A stretch of 64,000 nt of DNA from Polaribacter reichenbachii (lineage in GTDB: Bacteria; Bacteroidota; Bacteroidia; Flavobacteriales; Flavobacteriaceae), in NCBI RefSeq assembly GCF_001975665.1, contig NZ_CP019419.1, forward strand, positions 2,835,501-2,899,500, read 5' to 3'. Under the pieces are notes generated by a model, which was not told where the DNA came from, did not search any database, and saw nothing but the letters and a program-made list of their open reading frames with translations. Positions 29,475-38,285 of the stretch are shown here, one piece after another. Both the position numbers and the translations under genes were made by a program. Numbering within the stretch: position 1 is the first letter of the stretch; the number at the start of each line of letters is the position of its first letter.

Positions 29475-30761
29475 ATGAAAACTATTAATAACCCATCAAA
29501 AGAAACTTGGTCTCAAATTTTAGAAAGACCAACAAAAACAGTTGATGATATAGAAAAAACGGTAATCCAAATTTTTGAAGAAGTTCAAAAAAATGGAGAT
29601 AAAGCTGTTCAAAAATACACAGAATTGTTCGATGGTATTTCTTTAGATAACAATATTGTTTCAGAAGTAGAAATTACAGAAGCTTTAAATTTAGTTTCAG
29701 AAGATTTAAAAGTAGCTATTCAATTAGCAAAAGATAATATTACGAATTTTCATAAAGCTCAAAAAACAGAAAAAGTTTTTGTAGAAACTGCAAACGGAGT
29801 AGAATGTTGGCAAGAAAAAAGACCAATTCAAAAAGTTGGTTTATATATTCCTGGAGGTACAGCACCTTTATTTTCTACAGTATTAATGTTGGCTGTTCCT
29901 GCTCAAATTGCAGGTTGTAAAGAAATTGTTTTATGCTCACCTCCAAATGCAGCTGGTAAAATAAATCCGGCAATTTTGTACACAGCAAATTTATGTGGTG
30001 TTACTAAAATTATAAAAGTAGGCGGAATTCAAGCAATTGCAGGCTATACTTTTGGTACAGAAACAATACCTCAAGTTTACAAAATATTTGGCCCAGGAAA
30101 TCAGTTTGTAACAGTTGCAAAACAGTTATCAACTAAATTTGGAGTAGCCATAGATATGCCTGCAGGACCGAGTGAACTATTAGTAGTTGCAGACAATTCT
30201 GCAAATGCAAGTTTTGTAGCTTCAGATTTATTGAGTCAAGCTGAGCATGGTGCAGATAGTCAAGTTATTTTAGTTTCAACATCAAAAGAATTAATTAACG
30301 AAGTTGAAAAAGAAATTGAAACACAATTAGCAGTTTTACCAAGAGTAGAAATAGCCAAAAAAGCGATTGCAAATTCAAAATCAATATTTGTAGATAATGA
30401 TGAAATAGCTCTAGAATTAATTAACGAATATGGGCCAGAACATTTTATTGTTTGTACAAATAACAATGATTTTTATGTAGATAATATTGCGAATGCAGGT
30501 TCTGTTTTTATAGGTAATTATACACCAGAAAGTGCAGGAGATTATGCTTCTGGTACAAACCATACGTTACCAACAAACGGATTCTCTAAAGCCTATTCAG
30601 GTGTAAATTTAGATAGTTTTACAAAAAGTATTACTTTTCAGAAAATATCTAAAAAGGGCATACAAAATATAGGAAATGCTATAGAATTAATGGCAGAGGC
30701 AGAAGGTTTACAAGCACATAAAAATGCAGTTTCTATCAGATTAAAAAATTTGGAAAAATAA
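29475..30761 (+). CDS. hisD: Histidinol dehydrogenase
   Basis: NAD- and zinc-dependent enzyme carrying out the last two steps, histidinol to histidine. The 428-aa protein has YIPGGTAPLFSTVLMLAVPAQIAGCKEIVLCSPP, the substrate and zinc region GPSELLVVADNSANASFVASDLLSQAEHGADSQ, and SAGDYASGTNHTLPT near the C-terminus, all family hallmarks. Standard length. Confidence 0.97.
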   Translation: MKTINNPSKETWSQILERPTKTVDDIEKTVIQIFEEVQKNGDKAVQKYTELFDGISLDNNIVSEVEITEALNLVSEDLKVAIQLAKDNITNFHKAQKTEKVFVETANGVECWQEKRPIQKVGLYIPGGTAPLFSTVLMLAVPAQIAGCKEIVLCSPPNAAGKINPAILYTANLCGVTKIIKVGGIQAIAGYTFGTETIPQVYKIFGPGNQFVTVAKQLSTKFGVAIDMPAGPSELLVVADNSANASFVASDLLSQAEHGADSQVILVSTSKELINEVEKEIETQLAVLPRVEIAKKAIANSKSIFVDNDEIALELINEYGPEHFIVCTNNNDFYVDNIANAGSVFIGNYTPESAGDYASGTNHTLPTNGFSKAYSGVNLDSFTKSITFQKISKKGIQNIGNAIELMAEAEGLQAHKNAVSIRLKNLEK

Positions 30762-30798
30762 ATTGTAACTAAAACTCCATTTTAGGAGTCTTTAAAGT

Positions 30799-31854
30799 AT
30801 GAAAACAGACTTTAACATCAACAACTTAGTAAGAGAGAATATTAAATCTTTAAAACCATATTCATCTGCAAGAGACGAATATAAAGATATAACCTATAAT
30901 GATATGATTTTCTTGGATGCCAATGAAAATCCTTTCGAAAATGGCGTAAATCGCTATCCAGATCCGCAACAACTTAGTGTAAAAGATATTTTATCTGAAA
31001 TTAAAGGGGTTGACCAAGAAAATATTCTTTTAGGTAATGGTAGTGATGAAGTTTTAGATTTAATTTACAGAGCTTTTTGTGAGCCGAAAATTGATAATAT
31101 CATCACCTTACCACCTACGTATGGTATGTATTCTGTTTTAGCAAGTTTAAATGATATAGAAAATAAAGAAGTGTTGTTAAGTTCTGATTTTCAGCCTAGT
31201 ATTACTGAAATATTAAATGCTTCGAATAAAAATTCTAAAATTCTATTTTTATGCTCGCCAAATAACCCAACAGGAAATAGTTTTAGCGAAAAAGCAGTAC
31301 ATGAATTACTTATAAAGTTTAAAGGCTTGGTGGTTATAGATGAAGCTTATATCGATTTTTCTACGCAAAAAAGTTGGTTAAAAAAGTTAGATAAGTTTCC
31401 GAATTTAATCATTACACAAACCTTATCTAAAGCTTATGGTTTAGCAGGAATTCGATTAGGAGTTTGTTATGCATCCAAAGAAATTATTAAAATTTTAAAC
31501 AATATAAAACCACCTTATAATGTAAACGAATTAACGCAACAAAGAGCAATAGATCGTTTGCAAAAAATAGATGAAATTAATAATGAAGTAGCACAACTAA
31601 TTAGCGAAAGAAAACGCCTAAAACAAGAGTTAGAATGTTGCGTAAGTTTTATAGAAAAAGTATATCCTTCAGATGGTAATTTTTTATTGTTAAAGGTAGA
31701 TGATGCTAATAAACGTTACAAAGAATTAATTGAATATGGTGTGGTAATTAGAAACAGAACTACACAACCTTTATGCGAAAACTGTTTGCGAATTAGTGTG
31801 GGTATTTGTGAAGAAAATCAAAGATTAATTAGAGCTTTAAAATCATTACAATAA
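30799..31854 (+). CDS. hisC: Histidinol-phosphate aminotransferase
   Basis: PLP enzyme that aminates imidazole-acetol phosphate. The 351-aa fold-type I protein contains [56 protein letters not shown] and the PLP-lysine motif [14 protein letters not shown], with RISVG at the C-terminus. Its TAA stop shares an A with the hisB ATG (TAATG). A weak hairpin (ACTCC/GGAGT) sits in the 37-bp gap before it, too short to be a confident terminator. Confidence 0.96.
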   Translation: MKTDFNINNLVRENIKSLKPYSSARDEYKDITYNDMIFLDANENPFENGVNRYPDPQQLSVKDILSEIKGVDQENILLGNGSDEVLDLIYRAFCEPKIDNIITLPPTYGMYSVLASLNDIENKEVLLSSDFQPSITEILNASNKNSKILFLCSPNNPTGNSFSEKAVHELLIKFKGLVVIDEAYIDFSTQKSWLKKLDKFPNLIITQTLSKAYGLAGIRLGVCYASKEIIKILNNIKPPYNVNELTQQRAIDRLQKIDEINNEVAQLISERKRLKQELECCVSFIEKVYPSDGNFLLLKVDDANKRYKELIEYGVVIRNRTTQPLCENCLRISVGICEENQRLIRALKSLQ

Positions 31855-32990
31855 TGAAAAAAGTATTATTTATAGACAGAGACGGAACTTTAGTTTTAGA
31901 ACCACCTGTAGATTATCAATTAGATAGTTTAGAAAAATTAGAATACTACCCAAAAGTATTTCAATATATGGCAAAGATTGCTGCTGAATTAGATTACGAA
32001 TTGGTTATGGTAACCAATCAAGATGGTTTGGGAACAGATTCTTTTCCAGAAGATACTTTTTGGCCAGCACAGAATAAAGTAATTTCTGCTTTCGAAAAAG
32101 AAGGTGTTGTTTTCTCTGAAGTTTGTATCGATAAAACTTTTCCGCATGAAAATGCTCCAACTCGTAAACCAAGAACAGGATTATTAACCAAATATTTTTC
32201 TGAAGATTATGATTTAGAAAACTCTTTTGTTTTAGGTGATAGAATTACAGATATGGAATTGGCTAAAAACTTAGGTGCAAAAGGTATTTATTTATCCGAA
32301 AACCCAGAATTAGGAGCAGATGAAATTGAAACTTCTAAACAAGAAATTTTAGATTGTATTGCTTTAACGTCTACAGATTGGAAGCAAATTTATGAGTTTT
32401 TAAAATTAGAAGATAGAGTTTCTGAAATTACTAGAAATACAAATGAAACTAAGATTTACATCAAACTAAATTTAGACGGTTCTGGTAAAAATGATATTGA
32501 CACTGGAGTTAAGTTTTTCGATCATATGTTAGATCAAATTGGTAGACATGGTGCTATGGATTTAACTGTTAAAGTAGATGGAGATTTAGAGGTTGATGAA
32601 CATCACACAATAGAAGATACGATGATTGCTTTAGGAGAATTATTCCACAAAGCATTAGGTAATAAATTAGGGATAGAACGTTATGGTTTTTGTTTACCTA
32701 TGGATGATTGTTTAGCACAAGCAGCAGTTGATTTTGGTGGTAGACCTTGGCTAGTTTGGGATGCAGATTTTAAACGAGAAATGATTGGTGATATGCCAAC
32801 AGAAATGTTTTTACATTTGTTTAAATCGTTTACAGATGGTGCAAAATGTAATTTAAATATTAAGGCAGAAGGTGATAATGAGCATCATAAAATAGAAGGA
32901 ATTTTTAAAGCATTTGCAAAAGCAATGAAAATGGCTGTAAAAAGAGATGCTAACAAAATGTTTTTACCAAGTACAAAAGGAATGTTGTAA
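31854..32990 (+). CDS. hisB: Bifunctional histidinol-phosphatase / imidazoleglycerol-phosphate dehydratase
   Basis: A 378-aa fusion. Residues 1-165 are a HAD-type histidinol-phosphate phosphatase with the DxD motif at D8 and D10 ([10 protein letters not shown]), VTNQDGLGT and [19 protein letters not shown]. Residues ~185-378 are IGP dehydratase with [28 protein letters not shown] and [20 protein letters not shown] (metal-binding histidines). Catalyses steps 6 and 8 of the pathway. Start coupled to hisC by TAATG. Confidence 0.97.
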   Translation: MKKVLFIDRDGTLVLEPPVDYQLDSLEKLEYYPKVFQYMAKIAAELDYELVMVTNQDGLGTDSFPEDTFWPAQNKVISAFEKEGVVFSEVCIDKTFPHENAPTRKPRTGLLTKYFSEDYDLENSFVLGDRITDMELAKNLGAKGIYLSENPELGADEIETSKQEILDCIALTSTDWKQIYEFLKLEDRVSEITRNTNETKIYIKLNLDGSGKNDIDTGVKFFDHMLDQIGRHGAMDLTVKVDGDLEVDEHHTIEDTMIALGELFHKALGNKLGIERYGFCLPMDDCLAQAAVDFGGRPWLVWDADFKREMIGDMPTEMFLHLFKSFTDGAKCNLNIKAEGDNEHHKIEGIFKAFAKAMKMAVKRDANKMFLPSTKGML

Positions 32991-32999
32991 AATTACCTT

Positions 33000-33038
33000 T
33001 AGCTGTTAGCTATTTGCTAATAGCCAAAAGCTAAAAGC
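33000..33038. repeat. TTAGC...GCTAA / AGCCAAAAGC intergenic repeat before hisH
   Basis: The 54-bp gap between hisB and hisH holds a small stem-loop (GTTAGCTATTTGCTAATAGC) followed by AGCCAAAAGCTAAAAGC. A second, longer copy is at 34908-34961. Non-coding. Confidence 0.6.
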
Positions 33039-33044
33039 GAAAAA

Positions 33045-33626
33045 ATGAAATTAGTAATTATAGATTACGGAGCAGGAAACATAAAAAGCATTCAATTTGC
33101 TTTTAAACGTTTGGGAGTAGATGCTGTTTTATCAAATAATATTGATGAAATTAAAGCTGCTGATAAAGTAATTTTTCCAGGTGTAGGAGAAGCAAGTTCT
33201 GCAATGAAAATGTTGCAAGAAAGTGGTTTAGATAAATTAATTCCGACATTAAAACAACCAGTTTTAGGAATTTGTTTAGGTATGCAATTAATGTGTAACT
33301 CATCAGAAGAAGGAAATACAAAAGGATTAGGAATTTTTAATGTTGATGTAAAAAAGTTTTCGAAAGCTGTAAAAGTTCCACAAATGGGATGGAATGTAAT
33401 TTACAATTTAGAATCTGAATTATTTGCAGGAGTTAAAGAAAAAGATTTTATGTATTTGGTGCATAGTTTTTACGCAGAAGAATGTGAAGAATCTATTGCA
33501 ACCACAGATTATGAAATTGAATATGCATCAGCATTAAAAAAGGATAATTTTTATGGAGTACAATTTCATCCAGAGAAATCATCAAAAGCGGGAGAACAGA
33601 TATTGAAAAACTTCTTGAATATTTAA
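33045..33626 (+). CDS. hisH: Imidazole glycerol phosphate synthase subunit HisH (glutaminase)
   Basis: Class-I glutamine amidotransferase that supplies ammonia to HisF. The 193-aa protein has the nucleophile C77 in GICLGMQLMC, VPQMGWN, and the catalytic His and Glu in VQFHPEKSSKAG. Normal length. Its partner hisF is further down the operon. Confidence 0.97.
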   Translation: MKLVIIDYGAGNIKSIQFAFKRLGVDAVLSNNIDEIKAADKVIFPGVGEASSAMKMLQESGLDKLIPTLKQPVLGICLGMQLMCNSSEEGNTKGLGIFNVDVKKFSKAVKVPQMGWNVIYNLESELFAGVKEKDFMYLVHSFYAEECEESIATTDYEIEYASALKKDNFYGVQFHPEKSSKAGEQILKNFLNI

Positions 33627-33632
33627 AATACT

Positions 33633-34154
33633 ATGGCTATGAAAAAGCAAATTTTAATGTTCGTAATTGTATTTAATTCTTTAATTACAAGTTATGCTCA
33701 AAATAATCCTGTTCCTGAATATTTAGAGAACAATACTTTTTCTAAGGAACTCCTAAGTTTTAAAATGACTAATTTAGAAGGTAAAGTAGTTTCTTTAGGT
33801 GAAGTTTTAGAGTTACATAAAGGAAAAAAAGTAGTCATTGATTTTTGGGCTTCTTGGTGTAGAGATTGCATTTTAGATGTGCCTGCTGCTAAAAAACTAA
33901 AGCGAAAAACAATAAATACAGACTATGTTTATATTTCTTTAGATAAAGATATTGAGCGTTGGAAAAGAGCTATAACTTATTGGAAAATTAAAGGAGATCA
34001 TTATTACATAAAAGAAGGTTGGGAAAATGAACTATCTAAATATGTAGATTTAGATTGGATACCAAGATATATAGTATTAGATGAAGCTGGAGTTATTAAA
34101 CTGCCTAAAGCTTTAAAAATATCAGACAAAGAAATTAAAGAAATCGTAGATTAA
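33633..34154 (+). CDS. Secreted TlpA/thioredoxin-like protein inside the his operon
   Basis: A 173-aa protein with a cleavable signal peptide ([21 protein letters not shown], no lipobox cysteine) and a TlpA-type thioredoxin domain: [23 protein letters not shown] with the active-site pair C76 and C79, and the cis-proline segment [14 protein letters not shown]. It should act on disulfides in the periplasm. It lies 6 bp after hisH and 10 bp before hisA, so it is cotranscribed with cytosolic histidine enzymes, to which it has no obvious biochemical link. Confidence 0.88.
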   Translation: MAMKKQILMFVIVFNSLITSYAQNNPVPEYLENNTFSKELLSFKMTNLEGKVVSLGEVLELHKGKKVVIDFWASWCRDCILDVPAAKKLKRKTINTDYVYISLDKDIERWKRAITYWKIKGDHYYIKEGWENELSKYVDLDWIPRYIVLDEAGVIKLPKALKISDKEIKEIVD

Positions 34155-34164
34155 AGAAAATTAT

Positions 34165-34902
34165 ATGCGAATTATACCAGCAATAGATATTATAGACGGA
34201 AAATGCGTTCGTTTAACCAAAGGTGATTACGATACCAAAAAAATTTACAACGAAAATCCGTTAGAAGTTGCTGCAGCATTTGAAGCAGCAGGAATCGAGT
34301 TTTTACACGTTGTAGATTTAGATGGCGCAAAAGCAAGTCAGATTATCAACTATAAAGTATTAGAACAAATTGCCTCTAAAACCAATTTAAAAATTGATTT
34401 TGGTGGTGGTTTAAAAGCTGATAAAGATTTGGAAATTGCTTTTAATTCTGGAGCAAATCAAATTACAGGAGGAAGTATTGCAGTTAAAAATCCAACAATA
34501 TTTGAAAGTTGGATAGAAAAATATGGTTCAGAAAAAATCATTTTAGGAGCCGATTTTTATCCTGATAATTCAGGAGGAAAAATAGCAACAAACGGCTGGC
34601 AAGAAGAAAGTTCATTAGAATTAATTCCCTTTATTTCTGATTATCAACAAAAAGGAATTCAATATGTAATTTGTACGGATATTTCCAAAGATGGTATGTT
34701 ACAAGGCCCAAGTTTTGATATTTATCAACAAATTTTATCAGAAGTAAAACCTTTAAAACTAATTGCTTCAGGAGGAATATCATCTTTTGATGAATTGCCA
34801 AAATTAGCAGAAAATGGTTGTGAGGGCGTAATTATTGGAAAAGCGATTTATGAAAATAAAATCAGCTTAAAACAATTAGAACAATTTATATTAAACAAAT
34901 AG
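34165..34902 (+). CDS. hisA: ProFAR isomerase
   Basis: A (beta/alpha)8-barrel enzyme, 245 aa, that isomerises the aminoaldose ProFAR to PRFAR. The catalytic aspartates are in [15 protein letters not shown] (D8) and [14 protein letters not shown]. The two phosphate loops are [10 protein letters not shown] and [11 protein letters not shown], the latter followed by [12 protein letters not shown]. The half-barrel repeat with HisF is evident. Confidence 0.97.
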   Translation: MRIIPAIDIIDGKCVRLTKGDYDTKKIYNENPLEVAAAFEAAGIEFLHVVDLDGAKASQIINYKVLEQIASKTNLKIDFGGGLKADKDLEIAFNSGANQITGGSIAVKNPTIFESWIEKYGSEKIILGADFYPDNSGGKIATNGWQEESSLELIPFISDYQQKGIQYVICTDISKDGMLQGPSFDIYQQILSEVKPLKLIASGGISSFDELPKLAENGCEGVIIGKAIYENKISLKQLEQFILNK

Positions 34903-34907
34903 CCTTT

Positions 34908-34961
34908 TGTTATTAGCGGTTAGCAATTTGCTAAAAGCCAAAAGCCAAAAGCCAAAAGCTA
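34908..34961. repeat. TTAGC...GCTAA / tandem AGCCAAA repeat before hisF
   Basis: The gap between hisA and hisF holds TTAGCAATTTGCTAA (a perfect small stem-loop) followed by AGCCAAA units repeated four times (AAAGCCAAAAGCCAAAAGCC). It matches the copy before hisH with a different repeat number. Confidence 0.65.
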
Positions 34962-34967
34962 TAAATA

Positions 34968-35723
34968 ATGTTAACAAAAAGAATAGTACCTTGTTTAGAT
35001 ATTAAAAACGGAAGAACTGTAAAAGGTGTTAATTTCGTGAATTTAATAGATGCAGGAGATCCTGTGGTTTTAGCAAAACAATATGCAGAATTAGGTGCAG
35101 ACGAATTGGTTTTTTTAGATATTGCAGCCACTTTAGAAAATAGAGGTACCACTTTAGATATGGTTTTAAAAGTTGCTGAGCAAGTAAATATTCCGTTTAC
35201 AGTTGGTGGAGGAATCTCTTCTGTAGAGCACGTAGATGCCTTATTAAAATGTGGCGCAGATAAAGTTTCTATAAATTCATCTGCAGTAAAAAGACCGGAA
35301 TTAGTAAACGAATTGGCAGAAAAATTTGGGAGTCAATGCGTGGTTGTTGCTATTGATGGAAAACAAATTGAAGGAGAATGGTTTGTGCATTTAGCAGGCG
35401 GAACAATACCTACAGATATTAAATTATTTGAATGGGCAAAAGAAGTTGAAGAAAGAGGAGCAGGGGAAATTTTGTTCACATCTATGAATCATGATGGAAC
35501 AAAAGGTGGTTTTGCAAATGAAGCTTTGGCACATTTATCAGAATTACTAAACATTCCAATTATTGCTTCTGGTGGCGCTGGAACTATTCAGCATTTTGCA
35601 GATACATTCATTGATGGAAAATCTGATGCAGCTTTGGCAGCTAGTGTTTTTCACTTTGGTGAAATTCCGATTTTAGAGTTAAAACAAGCATTAAAAGAAC
35701 AAAATATACCAGTTAGACTTTAG
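34968..35723 (+). CDS. hisF: Imidazole glycerol phosphate synthase subunit HisF (cyclase)
   Basis: A 251-aa barrel enzyme that makes imidazole glycerol phosphate and AICAR with ammonia from HisH. The catalytic Asp is in [16 protein letters not shown] (D11), the second in [12 protein letters not shown], and the phosphate loops are [10 protein letters not shown] and [11 protein letters not shown]. Normal length. Confidence 0.97.
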   Translation: MLTKRIVPCLDIKNGRTVKGVNFVNLIDAGDPVVLAKQYAELGADELVFLDIAATLENRGTTLDMVLKVAEQVNIPFTVGGGISSVEHVDALLKCGADKVSINSSAVKRPELVNELAEKFGSQCVVVAIDGKQIEGEWFVHLAGGTIPTDIKLFEWAKEVEERGAGEILFTSMNHDGTKGGFANEALAHLSELLNIPIIASGGAGTIQHFADTFIDGKSDAALAASVFHFGEIPILELKQALKEQNIPVRL

Positions 35724-35768
35724 TCGATATTCTGAGTAAATTTCAGAATTATATAAAAAAAACATAAT

Positions 35769-35866
35769 GTCACTTCGAGTGATTTTTGAGGAACGAAAAA
35801 TTGTATCGAGAAGTAATTATTGGTTCTCGCTACAGTTTCGATGAAAAATCGAAATCACTCTAACTG
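35769..35866. repeat. Long imperfect inverted repeat between hisF and hisIE
   Basis: Arms of about 43 bp. The left runs from GTCACTTCGAGTGATTTTTG to TTGTATCGAGAAG, the right from TTCTCGCTACAGTTTCGATG to GAAATCACTCTAACTG. Roughly 11 bp separate them. The arms are complementary at about four of five positions. The motif CACTTCGAGTGATTT...GAAATCACTCGAA is familiar from intergenic regions of Flavobacteriaceae as a dispersed repeat. The transcript would form one long hairpin inside the operon. Confidence 0.7.
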
Positions 35867-35882
35867 AAAGAAAATTAATAAA

Positions 35883-36482
35883 ATGAATATAGATTTTAAT
35901 AAAAATAACGATGGTTTAGTGCCTGCAATCATTCAAGATGCTACAACAAAAAATGTCTTGATGTTGGGTTATATGAATGAAGAAGCTTTTGCAAAAACGC
36001 AAGAAACTAAATTAGTTACTTTCTTTTCTAGAACAAAAAATAGACTTTGGACCAAAGGTGAAGAAAGTGGAAATGTATTGAATTTAGTGGATATAAAACT
36101 AGATTGTGATAATGATACTTTATTGATTTTTGTAAACCCTAAAGGGCCAACTTGCCATACAGGAACTGACACGTGCTGGAATGGAGAAAATAACCAAAAC
36201 TATGGTTTCTTTTCTACATTAGAAGGTGTTATTGCAGAAAGAGTAGCCAACAAAGACACTAAAAAATCTTATGTAGCTAGTTTATTTGCGAAAGGGATAA
36301 ATAAAGTTGCGCAAAAAGTAGGAGAAGAGGCTGTTGAAACTGTTATTGAAGCTATGGATAACAATGATGAATTGTTTTTATATGAATCTGCAGATTTATT
36401 ATTCCATTATTTAATGCTGTTGCAAGCAAAAGGATTTACTTTAAAAGATATTGAAGCTGAATTAAAAGGCAGACACAAATAG
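35883..36482 (+). CDS. hisIE: Bifunctional phosphoribosyl-AMP cyclohydrolase / phosphoribosyl-ATP pyrophosphatase
   Basis: A 199-aa fusion for steps 2 and 3. The N-terminal PRA-cyclohydrolase (~1-105) has FSRTKNRLWTKGEESGN, the metal-binding CDNDTLLIFV and GPTCHTGTDTCW. The C-terminal MazG-like PRA-pyrophosphohydrolase has KKSYVASLFAKGINKVAQKVGEEAVETVIEA. The last gene of the operon. Its last 40 codons recur, decayed, at 37608-37727 beyond an inserted GH43 gene. Confidence 0.97.
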   Translation: MNIDFNKNNDGLVPAIIQDATTKNVLMLGYMNEEAFAKTQETKLVTFFSRTKNRLWTKGEESGNVLNLVDIKLDCDNDTLLIFVNPKGPTCHTGTDTCWNGENNQNYGFFSTLEGVIAERVANKDTKKSYVASLFAKGINKVAQKVGEEAVETVIEAMDNNDELFLYESADLLFHYLMLLQAKGFTLKDIEAELKGRHK

Positions 36483-36588
36483 CCGGGGTTAATATGTGAT
36501 TTTAAAAGGATGTTTTTAAAAACAGAATCAGTAAAATTTTTTATTTATTACCAGTTAACTATATTTAAACTTTATTCAAATATTTTTT

Positions 36589-37593
36589 ATGAAATTATAT
36601 CATAGCCTATTTAAAACAGGTATTTTAATTTTCCTTTTTCAAACAAACCTTTTATCACAAACTTTAGAGTATAAAAATCCAATAGCCAAACAAAGAGCTG
36701 ATCCATGGGTTACAAAAACAGATAGTACATATTATTTGATTGCTACAGTACCTACTTATGACAAAATTGTGATAAGAAAGGCAAATACCATCAACGGCTT
36801 AAAAACAGCAAAAGAAACGATAATTTGGAAAAAGCATGATAAAGGTGTAATGGGACATCATATATGGGCTCCAGAGTTACATAAAATTGATGGGAAATGG
36901 TATATATATTTTGCTGCAGGTGAAGCTGAAAATATATGGAATATTAGAATGTGGGCACTTTCTAACACTTCAAAAGATCCAACAAAAGGAGTTTGGAAAG
37001 AGGAAGGAAGAATTATAACACAAAGAGATTCTTTTTCTTTAGATGCTACTAGTTTTACCCATAATGGAAAACGCTATTTAGTTTGGGCTCAAAATGTTAG
37101 AGGAGGAGAGCATGGTACTGCTTTAGTTATGTCGGAAATGAAAAATGCAACTACTTTAATAGGTCCTGAAATTGTATTAACAGAACCAGAATTTGGTTGG
37201 GAAACTATGAAATACAATGTTAATGAAGGCCCAGCAGTTTTAAAAAAGAATGGTAAAATATTTATTAGCTATTCTGCAAGTGCCACCAATCATAACTACT
37301 GTATAGGTTTGTTATGGATAGATGAAAATAAAGATATTATGAAATCAAAATTATGGAATAAATCGCCTGCACCAGTTTTTTATAGTAATGATAAATTAAA
37401 AAGATTCGGTCCAGGGCACAATTCCTTTACGGTTGCAGAAGATGGTAAAACTGTAGTTATGATTTATCATGCAAGAGATTATAAAAAAATTGTTGGTTCT
37501 GAGCTTTTAGACCCTAATAGAGCAACAAGAGCAAGAGAACTTAAATTTACAGCAAGTGGGTTTCCAGATTTTATGCAAAATGTAAAAGATTAG
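36589..37593 (+). CDS. Secreted glycoside hydrolase family 43 protein
   Basis: A 334-aa five-bladed-propeller glycosidase with a signal peptide (ending LLSQTLEY). The catalytic base is D38 in KQRADPWV. The middle contains HHIWAPELHKIDGKWYIYFAAGEAE and SLDATSFTHNGKRYLVWAQ (pKa modulator Asp), and the acid is the Glu in NVNEGPAVLKKNGKIFISYSAS. Activity is likely alpha-L-arabinofuranosidase, arabinanase or beta-xylosidase type. It sits between hisIE and a hisIE relic with no SusC/D partners, so it appears to have been inserted by transfer. Confidence 0.9.
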   Translation: MKLYHSLFKTGILIFLFQTNLLSQTLEYKNPIAKQRADPWVTKTDSTYYLIATVPTYDKIVIRKANTINGLKTAKETIIWKKHDKGVMGHHIWAPELHKIDGKWYIYFAAGEAENIWNIRMWALSNTSKDPTKGVWKEEGRIITQRDSFSLDATSFTHNGKRYLVWAQNVRGGEHGTALVMSEMKNATTLIGPEIVLTEPEFGWETMKYNVNEGPAVLKKNGKIFISYSASATNHNYCIGLLWIDENKDIMKSKLWNKSPAPVFYSNDKLKRFGPGHNSFTVAEDGKTVVMIYHARDYKKIVGSELLDPNRATRARELKFTASGFPDFMQNVKD

Positions 37594-37607
37594 TAAATTT
37601 TAGTGAA

Positions 37608-37727
37608 AATAACGATGAATTATTTTTATACAAGTAAGGGGGAGATTATTTCATTGTTTAAGGCTAATATAAAAAAGGTTTTACCTTAAAATTGTATTGA
37701 GGCAGAATTAAAGCCAGACATAAATAA
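37608..37727 (+). pseudogene. Decayed duplicate of the hisIE 3' end
   Basis: Read in one frame, these 40 codons give NNDELFLYK*GG..., then KGFTLKLY*GRIKARHK*. The intact hisIE C-terminus reads NNDELFLYES..., KGFTLKDIEAELKGRHK*. NNDELFLY, KGFTLK and the terminal RHK-stop coincide with only a one-codon gap, and DNA similarity continues in between (for example TTATTTCATTGTTTAA against TTATTCCATTATTTAA). Four in-frame stops show it is dead. It begins 14 bp after the GH43 stop and ends directly at the convergent lipoprotein stop. Confidence 0.92.
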
Positions 37728-38219
37728 CTAGTTTATTGCCGTAAGGATTAAGGTTTGAATATAATTTCCTTTATCACCGGAAGCAAAAAGCATTCTGTTT
37801 TCCGTTAATTCTTCTAGTTCTAGGATGGTTAATCTAGATTGAAAATCGTTATTGAAGGATTCGCCTCTACTTACATTTAAGAAAACGCGACCTTCTAATT
37901 CGTTTATAGAATAGGTTAGAGTTGCTGCTTGATCTGTTGGGTTATCAAAAAAACAGTTAATACCTCCTAAATTGGCTTCAGCCACATTTTTATCTTTGTA
38001 AAAAGTAAAAGTATCGTCTGTATAGCAATCATTAAATTCGCTTAAAATATTCGAGTTATAGTTGCTATAGAAACTGTCTACTTGCCATGTTTTAGAACTA
38101 TTACCATCTATTTTTTGTAAATCTAATGTTGTAAAACCAGTCTCAATTTCATCATCTTTACTACAATTAAACAATAATATTGAAAGTACACTTAAAACAA
38201 ATATTTTACTGATTTTCAT
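37728..38219 (-). CDS. Lipocalin-like lipoprotein, unknown function
   Basis: A 163-aa lipoprotein with a signal ending ILLFNCSKDDE. The rest looks like a small beta-barrel of the lipocalin-like type common in Bacteroidetes: KTWQVDSFYSNYNSN, DDTFTFYKDKNVAEANLG, LTYSINELEGRVFLNV, LEELTENRMLFASGDKGNY. Two cysteines (DCYTDDT, INCFFD) could form a disulfide. No enzyme motifs. Its stop abuts the hisIE relic, so hisIE and this gene were probably convergent neighbours before the GH43 insertion. Confidence 0.7.
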   Translation of the reverse strand: MKISKIFVLSVLSILLFNCSKDDEIETGFTTLDLQKIDGNSSKTWQVDSFYSNYNSNILSEFNDCYTDDTFTFYKDKNVAEANLGGINCFFDNPTDQAATLTYSINELEGRVFLNVSRGESFNNDFQSRLTILELEELTENRMLFASGDKGNYIQTLILTAIN

Positions 38220-38285
38220 TTGGCTGAATTTAAATTTATATTGTTTTACTTATTCAATTATTGTGCCACTTGTAATAGTTGTAGT

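Noticed and set aside
30771..30793. ACTCC/GGAGT stem before hisC
   Set aside because: Only five base pairs plus a short A/T extension, inside an operon whose next gene must be expressed; too weak for a terminator.
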